Shown in pieces: positions 54,340 through 64,000 of a stretch of 64,000 nt of DNA. The position numbers and the translations under genes are program-made. Each line of letters begins with the position of its first letter. Position 1 is the stretch's first letter. Location: contig CM057339.1 of assembly GCA_030015575.1 (NCBI GenBank), forward strand, positions 778,860,809-778,924,808, given 5' to 3'. The stretch is from Agapanthus africanus (lineage: Eukaryota > Streptophyta > Magnoliopsida > Asparagales > Amaryllidaceae). The notes below the pieces were generated by a model. That model had not been told where the DNA came from. It was given only the letters and a program-made list of their open reading frames with translations, and made no database searches.

Positions 54340-56038
54340 CCAGAGGAGTAGCATATACTCACAGTAGGATCGGGATCCAAATATCATCGTGTGATAAAAC
54401 TGAAGGAATCCTACCAGAATCATCACACTCCAAATGGTATGCAGCGCTAGCAAGTTTCAGTTTCTTTAGAAACTCCCGATGTGGATTTTTGCCCCATGCT
54501 CTTATGACCTTGACTTTGGCCAACAAATCATAAGTCACATGTCAAGTTCTACCCGTCATTCTCCAGGTTAATTTGAACCCACCCGTACCTACCCTTGACT
54601 TTAGCCAACAAGGCAGTACGACTGTCCCAAACAAACGCATCTATCTATGCTGTATATGAATATTCAATAGCTACTAATCACTATGCCTTGACTTTGGCCA
54701 ACAAACACAGCTTGAATACTATTGACTATCCATATGAAATGACGGAGGGCTACGGATGGTTTTGGTGAAACCGTGAACGTAGTGAACTTGATATAATCGA
54801 TGGAACGAGATAGCTTTTAAAAGGAGTGGTTCAAGCTTCGCGTTTAAAAGTTGGTTTTTGAAAAGAACCGAGTGGTTTTGAAATTGTTCCACTGACTTTA
54901 CTTGGTTTATTTTCTTTCATTAATTTAATGCGTCCCATCAATTAATCCTACCATTGCAGAAAACAACGAAAATATGACGTACGCTTATGCCATCCGCATT
55001 CGCCACGGGGCCCCGTCATTACCCGTTAGGTTACTTAACTAACGACAGAGCGGGGGCTGGACTAGCGCGGATGCAAAACATAAGCAACGCCTAAATAGAT
55101 ATCATATATAGATATTTACATTCGTCAGATGCAATGATAGCCATTCCAGATCACAGATGAACACAGTGGATATGCTAGGAATCCGCATTTCGTTCGAGCC
55201 TGCAACGAAAAGCGGATTACACGGTCGCGATGAATAGCCAATACCCCACCCTAGACCCCTACGGGTGCGGCAAACTACCCGCCAAGTACCCGAAGCGAAG
55301 CAACCTCCCTCAACAACGTGAGTAGGCCACTCGACACTTCTAGATACCCGGTAGTTTGTGCACCCCACCTTGGGTCTATCCTAAGAGCAAAAACAGTAAA
55401 AAGAAATTATACAATGGCGGCTACAACCTCATCTCGGATGTGCGGCCATACAAATAATATTACATCAATTTACATATTACATGAATTGAAAGATAAAGAA
55501 AAATCTCATCTCACAACCCCCCGGCTATTCATCCGCGACAATCCAACGAATTCATATACACAAACCATCAACATTACAGATCACAGATATGTATAATCCC
55601 CATTAATCGACGTATAGCGATTAGCAGACGTTAAATACATATATCACATCACAGATATAACCCATTAGCCAAAGTCTAGAGAAGTTCGATCAAAATACGG
55701 ATTTGTAACCACCCCAAATACAAATTTGTTCTCTGGAAATTCTGGGCAGAAATAAACCATCCTAAAAATCCCAAAACACCATTATAAGAACACTGCAAGA
55801 CAAATGACCCACGGCCGAGTCAACTCGGCCGCGGATCCGCGACGCTTTGACCGAGTCACTGGATCGTTTTTCTTGGGTGTTCTTTAAAAACCCTGAGCTG
55901 ATTTTTAGTATATGATTAATTATTTTTTGAACAGAAATGAAAATCGGCAGAAAGTTGATATTTTTGGCGTGTTTTGCGGTTTTTTCTCCGATCGAAATTC
56001 TAGATACTTTGCTAACATGCTAGTGTGTGTTTAGCTAG
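54340..56038 (-). other. D long leader (non-coding)
   Basis: About 1.7 kb up to the primer site. It has three copies of CCTTGACTTTGGCCAACAA or near variants (54,508, 54,593, 54,685), the conserved hairpin AGTTTC-TTTA-GAAACT near 54,458-54,473, a GC-rich part (54,990-55,380) like that in the C leaders, and the stem-loop at 55,786-55,884. No gene. Confidence 0.65.
55786..55884 (-). ncRNA. Putative leader stem-loop with CCGCGG palindrome (D)
   Basis: Arms AAGAACAC...CAAGACAAATGACCC (55,786-55,810) and GGATCG...CTTGGGTGTTCTT (55,861-55,884) pair over most of their length. Inside, CGGCCGAGT-CA-ACTCGGCCG (55,812-55,831) is a perfect small hairpin, overlapping GGCCGCGGATCCGCG. Start about 155 nt after the primer site. 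Confidence 0.6.
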
Positions 56039-56050
56039 GCTCTGATACCA
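56039..56050 (-). promoter_or_regulatory. D primer binding site (initiator tRNA-Met type)
   Basis: TGGTATCAGAGC on the minus strand, one base from the LTR end at 56,052. Perfect match to the common Copia primer site. Confidence 0.88.
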
Positions 56051-56051
56051 C

Positions 56052-58091
56052 TGTAAGTCCATGTTACCTGTCCCGGTTCTTTCGGGGTTGCGGAAACGGT
56101 GAAAAACAATTTTTCATGGAAAGGGTAACATGGACTAGAAACCAGATCTTTGCTAAACAACACACTAGAAACTAACTACGAGCTTTACCTACTCGGTTAG
56201 AGGGTTATACCGAGTCTTGAACTCCTTCTCTTCTTCTCCTTGGAGTGGGTTGGATGGTTCTCCTCATCGCCTTCTCTTGCCGAAGAAAGATCCACCCGAG
56301 GGCTTCTACCTTGAGCTCCTTCCTCGAACTTGAGGTAACTAAAGTATTAGGTTTGCTAAACCTTCAACCTTAGGATGAGTAGAGATGAGTTTTGATGTTT
56401 TATCTCCAAGGCAAATGGTTCTCAACACATGAGAGATTTTTGCTTTGAGCTAGAGGAAGAGGGAGAGCAAAATGATGAGAGAGAAGATGCAAGTGAGAAT
56501 GAATGGATTTTGCAACCATATCACATATATGTGAATTACTAATTAACAATATTAATAAAAATGAAAAAGGTGATGGTTGGTTTGATAAGACCATTATCAT
56601 TTCACATTTAATGGTTTTTGCAAAGATCAAAGAGAATCTTTGTGTGAAATGATTATGGTCAAAGTTTCAACCTTGGTCAACAAATCAACCTTGGTCAAAA
56701 GGTCAACAACCCTAACCATAACTCAATTTCCTTTTAATTAACATTATTAATTATATTTCACATATTCATTAGGGTTTGGAAAAAGAAAACTGTCATCAAC
56801 CCTAATGAGAATCCTCTGCCTCTGCCTCAGTCAACTGTGCATACACACCCGCATCCGTGTTACGAGGAACACGAATACAATGAGATAAAACCAATCCCAA
56901 AACATATACTAGGATCCGGCTTAAACCAAAGCCCGCTAGTAATAACTGTCCGAACACCAAACGTGCACAAGTGCGCGGATGTGAACGAACCCTGTCGCAA
57001 AACTATGCGACCTCTACTCTGTTTTGCCCAAAGGCGAATAACCCTCTGTGTGGGACTCTAAAGACTCGACACTACGCTGGAAGTGGGTTTAACCACAGAC
57101 CGAAAGAGGCACTAGCTGTACGTAACGGTCCCAAGGTAGATGCCGATAAGAAGACTGATGAGGTGAACCCATCCGAACTCCTACTGAGCCTGTATGTGAC
57201 AATCTCCGTACAGTCCGGTCTGTTTGTCTGAGAATATCGCATGGCAGGCCTAGGGGGTGGTAAACGTCAGTCCCCTAATAGCGGTACAAGTCGTGTTGGA
57301 GTGTAGCCCAGAACACCCTGAGATAACACTGGAAACCTACCAGTATATCTCGCTTGCCCTGGCCAGGGACTTTGTGTAATGGCTCTCCTAGACACAGCAC
57401 GATATCAACCCCCAATACCGGGAGAGACGAATCCTATCTGACCGTCACTGCCTCCAAGTGCTTCGGGACTGCACCCAACTACTACCTGTTTGCACGACTC
57501 CTTTGAGCCGTGGTAGGGTAGTAATCAAAGTACAGTAGGAACACACTCGAGGCGAAGTGACAGTGTTAAGTCAGCGGACTAAGCCATACTCATGTCACCT
57601 GGGAACTGATAACTGACGATAGGTATAGTACCAACCAACAGTTCCCGACGAGTCCTGTCCAGTATACTCGTAACCTAACGGGCACCCGCATACTATCTCA
57701 AGTATGACGTACTGACGGCTGTGGGACATACCGTCTCCCCTGCTGGGATGAGAAGCGCATATGCTAGTCTACTCCGGAGTATCGATGCCCCGTCTCGATA
57801 ATCCTACGACTAGGGACCTGTATAAGGATGTGCTTGTAGATTACTCAGCCCCCACTAGTGTGACTGCCATCACAACGCTGGTAATCAAGCAAAGATCCTA
57901 AGGGCTCCACTAATGTGTATAGGCGATATGCTAAAAGAAACACATGCACACATTAAAGTAGAAACAAACCAAGTAGCATACTACCATTTCGAGCAAGATT
58001 GTCTATACAACTGTGAATATCCCAAGCTTCCATTAAGTAATATACAAACTAGTATGATACAGTAATGGCCTCTAGGGTATATACACTAACA
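56052..58091 (-). repeat. D 5' LTR (right)
   Basis: 2,040 bp, direct partner of 48,000-50,037. About 20 differences in the first ~780 bp compared. One arm of the 48,804-type hairpin has a mismatch here (GTGTTACGAGGAACAC near 56,857). Confidence 0.93.
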
Positions 58092-58139
58092 CTTATTCAG
58101 AATTTAATTCTGTTGAACAGCATGGCTTTTAAAGCCAAT

Positions 58140-58301
58140 CACGTGTTGCCACGTGACCATTGGTCACGTGTGAGCACGTGACCCCCGGTCACGTGTAAGC
58201 ACACGACCCCCTGAAGGGACTCCTCTTCTGCGCTCTGCTCTTTGCCGCTGCTTTAACCATCACGTGCCAACACGTGACCACTGGTCACGTGTGAGCACGT
58301 G
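58140..58301. promoter_or_regulatory. G-box (CACGTG) cluster, right part
   Basis: CACGTG at 58,140, 58,150, 58,165, 58,175, 58,190, 58,261, 58,271, 58,286 and 58,296: nine in 162 bp, four pairs exactly 10 bp apart. The arrangement GGTCACGTG-TGAG-CACGTGA recurs. Part of element A's flank and continuous with 46,755-46,985 before D inserted. 58,302-58,518 holds one TGGATTGTATAC (58,454-58,465) and no gene. Confidence 0.65.
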
Positions 58302-58518
58302 ATGCTTCCTCTGAAGCTTTTTCCTGATTTTTAATCAGGGAACAGACACATGAGTGGGTCTTCCCTAATGGAGTATAATTCCAAGGGCGGAGACCGACCG
58401 CGTGACTGGTGATTGCGGTAGGGTATGGGTATGGTGAGAATTATTTGAGCCTGTGGATTGTATACGGTAGTCAGTTTGGGGACCAACCGTAAGGCTGGTA
58501 GAATTTTGCGACTTTGTT

Positions 58519-59115
58519 GGCGTCTACATCGCTGCACTGGAATATGGTACCAGGAGCGACTCATCATTCGCCATTTGGGAGTTTAGATTTTGGTTGGCGT
58601 CTACATCGCTGCACTGGAATATGGTACTAGGAGCGACTCATCATTCTTCGTTTTGGGATTTGGAATTTGGTTGGCGTCTGCATCGCTACACTGGAATATG
58701 GTACCAGGAGCGACTCATCATTCTCCGTCTGGGGATTTGGATTTTGGTTGGCTTTTGCATCGCTGCACTGGAATATGGTACCAAGAGCGACTCATCATTC
58801 ACCATTTTGGGATTTGGAATTTGGTTGGCGTCTGCATCGCTACACTGGAATATGGTAGCAAGAGCGACTCATCATTCGCCGTCTGGGGATTTGGATTTTG
58901 GTTGGCGTCTGCATCGCTGCACTGGAATATGGTACTAAGAGCGACTCATCATTCGCCATTTTGGGATTTGGAATTTGGTTGGCATCTGCATCGCTACACT
59001 GGAATATGGTACCAGGAGCGACTCATCATTCGCCGTCTAGAGATTTGGATTTTGGTTGGCGTCTGCATTGCTGCACTGGAATATGGTCCTAAGAGCGACT
59101 CATCATTCGCCATTT
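58519..59115. repeat. 77-bp tandem repeat, eight copies, two alternating variants
   Basis: Units start at 58,519, 58,596, 58,673, 58,750, 58,827, 58,904, 58,981 and 59,058, all exactly 77 bp apart. Units 3, 5 and 7 have GCTACACTGG and end GGATTTGGATTTTGG; units 2, 4 and 6 have GCTGCACTGG and end GGATTTGGAATTTGG. This makes a 154-bp higher-order unit. The 264-codon frame at 58,590-59,384 is a by-product. Confidence 0.95.
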
Positions 59116-59327
59116 CGAGGTTTTTTTACCGCGATTGCTCTATCATTTCAGCTTTTCTTATCGTGAAGGTCGTGATTGCCTTATCATTTCGGCTATTTAT
59201 TCGCGGTTGCCCCATCATTTCGGCTTTATTTTCATCTTTATTTTACTCACTGATTTTTATTGCGAGTTGCCCCAGCATTTCGGTTTTTCTTTTTTTCTTT
59301 CTTTTATTTACACATTTTTACATCCCC
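59116..59327. repeat. CATCATTTCGGC repeats, partner of 1,540-1,800
   Basis: CTATCATTTCAGCTTTTCTTATCG, TTATCATTTCGGCTATTTATTCGCGG and later units match 1,556-1,790 in order and orientation. C3 begins directly after CATCCCC at 59,327. Confidence 0.75.
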
Positions 59328-61344
59328 TGTTGGATACCCACAGAGTCAATTATTGGATCACAGGCACGTGATTGCAATGATTGAGGGAGGACCTATACCG
59401 GTAGGACAGTCTTACTCAAGATGATAGTATGCTATTTGGTTTATCTTTATCATCGTGTACTGTTTTAGGTGACATTACAGATCACTATTGCACGTTGGTA
59501 GAGCCCTTAGGATTCTTGCTTGACGACCAGCAGTATGATGGCGATCATATACGTGGGAGCTGGGGTCTATAAGCACATCCTTAAAGTGGTCCCTAGTCGT
59601 GGGAGTTTCGAGACTGGGCATCGATACTCCGGAGTAGACTAGTGTATACAGTCGAGACCCCGACGAGGGGAGGTGACTGGTCTCACAAGCCATTGGTGTC
59701 AGTTAGTTCACCTAAGATGTATACAGGTGCTCATTGGGTTATGAGTACACCGGACAGGACTCGCCGGGAACATGCTAGTTGGTATTATACTTGACGTCAG
59801 ATAGCAGTTCCCTGGTGACATGTGTACAGGTTAGTTCATCGACCTGAGATCGTCATTTGTCTCGTGTGAGTTCTCACTGTGCTTTGATTACTACCCTACC
59901 ACGGCTCAAAGGAGTCGTGCAAACAAGTTTTAGTTGGGTACAGTCCTGAGCCACATGGAGGCAGTGAGCGGATCGGCAGGGGTTCGTCTCTCCCGGTATT
60001 GGGGGTGAGGTCACGCTGTGTCTAGGAGAGCCATTACACGAAGTCCTTGGCCAAGGAAGGATATTTCCTGGAAGGTATTCCAGTAGTATCTCAGGGTGTT
60101 CTGGGCTACACTCCGACACGACTTGTACCGCTTTTAGGGGTCTGACTTTTACCAACCCCCTAGGCTCGCCATACGATGCTCATAGACGAACGGACCGGAC
60201 TGTACGGATATTGTCACTGACAGGCTCAGTAGGGTGTCAGGATGAGTTCGCTCATCGGCCTCCCTTTTGGTCAATACCTGGTAGCCCGTTACGTACGGCT
60301 AGTACCTCTGACGTGCTAGTAGTTAAGTCCACATCCAAAGTATTGACGAGTCTTTAGAGTCCCCCACAGACAGTTTCTCAAGTTTCGTGCGAAACGTTGT
60401 AGAGGCCGTATGATATATGGCAGGGTTCGATCATATACGTGCGGTATTGCACGGATCATGATCGGGCGGATCATACTAGTAGGCTTTGGTATAAGCCGAA
60501 TCCTAGTATTAGATTTGTTGGATTACTTTAGTCTCATCGCGTTCGCATTCAGTCGGAATGCGGATGCAGGTATGTATATACAGGTGAGGGGTATCCTTGT
60601 GATCCGTCACGAGTTTACTTTAGATGTTGCCGTATCCTTTTATTGTTGCAAACATTTGGATTAATGTTTGTAAATGGAAATTGGGAGCTAGAAATCATCA
60701 TGGAAGGCATTAAATGTGACATATACATGGGTAGTGACTCATGGTATTTTTATTTATGCAAAATGTCACATTTATGTTTGTTTATTGGGTTGAAATGATA
60801 AGAGGAGAGAGAGGGGCAACCAAGGTAGTGAGGGAGCTCTTGTATTTCTTTTTCTTGCTCTCTCTCATCTCATTATTCCAACACAAGAAAAAGAGAAAGT
60901 CTTCTCTTCTTCTTCTTCTTCCTCTAGCTTACATTCTCCATTAATGGCAACACCTTCTACCTCCATCCAAACTCATGGATGCAAGAGGCAAAGTGATTAC
61001 AAACATTCTCTACAACACCTTGGATACGTCGGCTAGCACACTTCGTGCCCGAGTTGCTTCGGATGAAGCGGGAGCCCATAAAAAGAATCGATGATGTGGT
61101 GCCCTTTCCGATGAAGAGATCGAGACCGGAGATGCCGCGAGGAGCTTGGGATGGTGGCCAAAGACCGAAGGACACGGATCGATCGGTATAGCTTTCCAAC
61201 CCTCTCTCTTCTAGCTAGTAGTAGGTTAATGGTTACGATCCGGGATTTAAGCATACGACAGCGCCATTTTCAAGTTAAGAAAAAAGTTTTTTTTCCGCAT
61301 TTTTGGCCTCGGAAAGACGGCCGGGGTGCTACCGTAGACTTACA
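59328..61344 (+). repeat. C3 5' LTR
   Basis: 2,017 bp ending CCGTAGACTTACA. Hairpin CGCATTC-AGTCG-GAATGCG at 60,544-60,562, then TATGTATATA at 60,571-60,580. More diverged from C1 and C2 than they are from each other. Hence C3 is from an older or separate sublineage. Confidence 0.88.
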
Positions 61345-61356
61345 TGGTATCAGAGC
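61345..61356 (+). promoter_or_regulatory. C3 primer binding site
   Basis: TGGTATCAGAGC, directly after the LTR; initiator tRNA-Met type, perfect family form. Confidence 0.88.
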
Positions 61357-64000
61357 CACGCCATTAACCTTTACTAGCTTGCTCTAACGTGTTTAGAACT
61401 TCGATCGAACGAAAATTCCAAAAACCACAGTTTCAAATATGCACTTTCTGTCGAATTTTATTTGTGCTCAAAAAATTATTTGGTATATTGCAGAAATATG
61501 TGCAGGCTTTTTTAAGAGAACTGAAGAAATTTGGTCGGCTGATTTCACTGTAGCGCGGCGGATCCGCGGCCGTAACCACATTTTGGCCGCGGATCCGCCG
61601 CCGTACTGTAGCCACAGTGCACCAAATTTCTTCAGTAGGTCTCTGTGTTGGAATTGGGGTTTTTGGTATATTCTGTTTAGGCCCAGATTTATTTTGTGTA
61701 CTGAGAATTGTACTTGGGGCCCACTTCGGGAATTTTTGTCGATCGAAAATTTTAAACATATTAGTTCACAGTATTTACATTATATCTGCGACCGTGAATG
61801 TCATTTGATCGGTAAATCCTGTCTAATTGCTATAGTTCTTTTAGACGGATTTGCGAACGTGACATTCACGTTGATGTTCTGTGTTGTGCTGTGATATTGC
61901 GGATTTGTCATGGTGGATAGCCTGGATGCAATGGTAGTACAGTTTGGTTGTATTTGTACATTTGATATTGCGGGGCGAGCGTCCGACATATGGACTGCCG
62001 TCACTGCCTGTTTGTATATTATTCTTTTGGGGCACGACCGGGCTGAGGTCGATGTACCCGTATGTATATTTTACTTTCTGTACTAGGATTATCCTGCGGT
62101 GGGGTGCACGGATAGCCGGGTTCTAGAGGGCAACGGGCCTGCATCTCATGGCTTTTAGACGGAGGGAGCTTCACACTAGAATTGGCGGGCTATTCACCGC
62201 ACTCGTAGGTGGTACAGGTTGACCCAAGGAGGGGTGCTCAAGTTACCGGATTCCGTGAAGTGCTGGGTGGTCCATTCACGTTGTTGAAGGGGGCTGCCTC
62301 GCTTCAGGTTTTGGCGGGTAACTTGCCGTGCCCGTAGGGGTCTAGGATTTCATTGCACAGGCTGTCCACACGACTAGGGGAACGTCGGGTTTCAGTAGCG
62401 GCTCTATGAAACCCGGGGATTCCAGATTATCTGTATTGTTCTGTGATGCTGATTACTTTCTGTGATGTTGCATTTTATCACGCCTTGAGCGAATATTATA
62501 TATTGATATATATACTAGTATATGTTGTATATGTTTTACACCCGCGCTAGTCCAGTCCCCGCTCTGTCGTTAGTTAAGTAACCTAACGGGTGATGACGGG
62601 ACCCAGTGGCGAATGCGGATGGCATATACGTACATCGTATTTTCGTTCTTTTGTGGTGTGATTAATTAATAGGACTGCGTTGATTTGGATCAATGCAAGC
62701 TAAACAAACCTATTCTGATGTTGTTGGAACATTTTTCAAAAAGCTGTTATTGCAAGGACGTTCTCTTTTGTTTTGCACAGTGGTATTCAGTTGGAATATC
62801 CTGCACCTCAGTCGACGAGGCAAGGGCCGAGATCCCTTCACCGGGAGTGACCCCTTGGACAGAAGTTTGCGTCAGGGTAATAACTTCACTATAGCCGATT
62901 GCCTTTTGCTTTGCATTGCGGTATTCAGTTGGAATATCCTGCACCTCATTCTACGGGGAAAGAGTCGAGATCCCTTCACCTGGAGTGACCTCTTTAGCAA
63001 AGGTTTTCGTCACTATATTTTTATAAAAAGCTATCTAGTTCCTTCAACGATATCAAGTTCATTACGTTAAAGGTTTTTCGCAAAAAACCATTCGTAGCCC
63101 TCCGTCATTTCAGACGGGTAGCACTTAGTATTCATGCTATGTTTGTTGGCCAAAGTCAAGGTATAGTGTATGGTAGCTATTTGTTACTTTTCTGCAGCAT
63201 AGATAGATGCGTTGGTTTGGGACAGTCGTACTGCCTCGTTAGCCAAAGTCAAGGGTAGGTACGGGTGGGTTCAAATTAACCTGAAAAATGACAGGTAGAA
63301 CCTGACATGTGACTTATGATTTGTTGGCCAAAGTCAAGGTCATAAGAGCATGGGGTAAAAATCACATCGGGAGTTTCTAAAGAAACTGAAACTTGCCAGA
63401 TATGCGCATACCTTCTGGAGTGTGATAACGTGAGTGGATTCCATCACATTATCATGCGATGATAGTTGGATCCCGATTCCCACTGATGAGTTGGTTTACT
63501 CCTCGGGTGATCCCGACTAATTCTTCTTTCAGGTTTGGAGGAGAATTTGAGGTCACAGTGGGAGGTTTCCTGATTAGATAAAGTGATAACCATTCTGATC
63601 TAGGTTAGAGTGCACGCAGAGTATTTCTTTTCTCTCTCTCTTTGGAAGCGACCATGACTCCACCCTTGACTATGACTCAGTGACCAAGTTGACCGAACCT
63701 TCTTAAAACACTGGCTTTTGGATTGTCAGAGCTGCATACCTCATTGCCACTCCTACTTTTACCCTTTTTCTCCAAAACACCCCGTATTACTACGAACATC
63801 CACTTCCATTGGATAAAACCATCGTATGGTTATATACGAACTCGAAGGAACTTATTCGAGGATGGTTTCCAGTTCTGGAGAAAACGAATAGGACTATTCA
63901 GTTGTCTTTTCCTTTTACCTTCTCTCAGGTTGCGAGTGCTCCTTGGATTAGGACAGTACACCTATTACGCTTATTGGATAGTCTTCTTCCAAACCATAGG
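61357..64000 (+). other. C3 leader and following non-coding DNA
   Basis: Besides the stem-loop (61,521-61,635): a ~138-bp tandem duplication (GTATTCAGTTGGAATATCCTGC at 62,783 and 62,921), TTGGCC-AAAGTCAAGG motifs (63,149, 63,241, 63,325), AGTTTC-TAAA-GAAACT near 63,372, and a pyrimidine tract ending in AAG (63,646-63,648) where C2 has CAG. From about 63,740 it matches the duplicated block of C2. No gene. Confidence 0.65.
61521..61635 (+). ncRNA. Putative leader stem-loop with paired palindromes (C3)
   Basis: Outer arms CTGAAGAAATTTGGT (61,521-61,535) and its exact complement (61,621-61,635), 15 of 15. A middle stem CACTGT and ACAGTG. Inner arms GCGGCGGATCCGCGGCC (61,555-61,571) and its exact complement (61,585-61,601), 17 of 17, with a 13-base loop. 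About 165 nt after the primer site. Confidence 0.7.

Larger units (their letters stand above)
48000..58091 (-). mobile_element. Element D: Angela/BARE-like Ty1/Copia retrotransposon with broken gag-pol
   Basis: 10,092 bp. LTRs 48,000-50,037 and 56,052-58,091 (2,038 and 2,040 bp, about 97.4% identical in the part compared). Target duplication CTTAT at 47,995-47,999 and 58,092-58,096. Primer site TGGTATCAGAGC at 56,039-56,050, polypurine tract at 50,038-50,050. Gene order gag-PR-INT-RT-RH is that of Copia. The LTR start, TGTTAGTGTATATGCCCTAG, resembles Angela/BARE LTR starts as I know them, and RNase H motifs agree. At least six lesions break the coding region. It is the only coding-type relative of the C family in the window. 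Confidence 0.93.
1..59327 (-). mobile_element. Element A: old Tat-lineage Ty3/Gypsy retrotransposon, broken by nested insertions
   Basis: Reading the minus strand from right to left gives gag (45.4-43.0 kb), zinc-knuckle modules, the start of protease (to 41,273), then, after the nested insertions, a polyprotein fragment (21.83-21.31 kb), a further zinc knuckle, RT, RNase H, a second RNase H and integrase (to 3,063). RT has a YIDD box followed by VVKS, and a second RNase H lies between RT-RNH and integrase; both are known traits of the Tat lineage. Insertions B, C1 (with C2 inside), D and C3 interrupt it. Both flanks are non-coding and full of tandem repeats, as is known for Tat elements. The outer ends and exact LTR limits are not visible. 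A possible LTR end lies at 45,577, beside a weak primer-site candidate (TGGTGCC on the minus strand). It has many stops and frameshifts and is surely inactive. It could also be two related Tat elements placed together. Confidence 0.75.
59328..64000 (+). mobile_element. Element C3: non-autonomous Copia, 5' part only
   Basis: LTR 59,328-61,344, primer site 61,345-61,356, then internal DNA collinear with C2 28,491-31,140 up to the window end. The LTR start, TGTTGGATACCCACAGAGTC, lacks a few bases present in C1 and C2. The possible target duplication (TCCCC) cannot be checked because the right end is outside. Confidence 0.88.

Noticed and set aside
58590-59384. 264-codon open frame
   Set aside because: Runs through the 77-bp array; all three frames repeat because three units make 231 bp. 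It extends into unrelated DNA with no domain.
1-64000. CRISPR-like arrays
   Set aside because: The repeats are either adjacent with no unique spacers or lie in LTR elements of clear plant type.
1-64000. Host genes, tRNA or rRNA genes
   Set aside because: No frame outside the retroelements has recognisable domains, and no cloverleaf or rRNA sequence was noticed; the intervening DNA is LTR, leader or repeat.

Overview
This is seed-plant nuclear DNA consisting almost entirely of nested LTR retrotransposons. I see no host protein gene, rRNA, tRNA or CRISPR array. The organism is inferred from the element types (Athila and Tat Ty3/Gypsy lineages; an Angela/BARE-like Ty1/Copia lineage with ~2 kb LTRs), TATA boxes, G-boxes and W-boxes. 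A large, repeat-rich angiosperm genome is the best guess; the species is not determined.

Layout, outermost to innermost. (1) Element A is an old Tat-lineage Gypsy element on the minus strand. Integrase, a second RNase H, RT and a zinc-knuckle module lie at 3.06-7.12 kb, a polyprotein fragment at 21.31-21.83 kb, and protease start, zinc knuckles and gag at 41.27-45.38 kb. Its non-coding flanks (1-3.06 kb; 45.4-48.0 and 58.1-59.3 kb) are packed with tandem repeats. (2) Element B (7,118-21,309, +) is a young Athila with 1,572-bp LTRs (about 13 differences seen) and a CCAGC target duplication. (3) A solo Copia LTR (12,083-14,269) sits in B exactly between gag and protease, flanked by CCAAC. (4) C1 (21,834-41,272, -) is a Copia element lying in A's protease gene. 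(5) C2 (26,376-35,904, +), of the same family, is nested in C1. (6) D (48,000-58,091, -) is an Angela-like Copia with recognisable but broken gag-pol, inserted in A's 5' flank, target duplication CTTAT. (7) C3 (59,328 to the window end, +) is a third C-family copy.

How they relate. C and D share LTR architecture, an initiator-tRNA-Met primer site, polypurine tract, long leader and a candidate 3' splice site. C carries only an eroded relic of pol, so it looks non-autonomous, with D-like elements as the probable source of proteins. By eye, LTR divergence orders the insertions: C1 and D about 2.5-3%, C2 about 1.8%, B about 0.8%.

The most interesting signals are non-coding. (a) A ~100-125 nt stem-loop containing CCGCGG palindromes lies ~160 nt after the primer site in all four Copia elements. 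Its arms differ between copies yet stay complementary, and a related structure lies in the Athila leader. (b) A ~150-nt leader block is shared by the Athila and the Angela-like element although they belong to different superfamilies; it behaves as a discrete insertion in D relative to C. (c) A hairpin with changing arms sits beside the TATA region of the Copia LTRs. (d) The Tat polyprotein appears to contain a repeated zinc-knuckle module.
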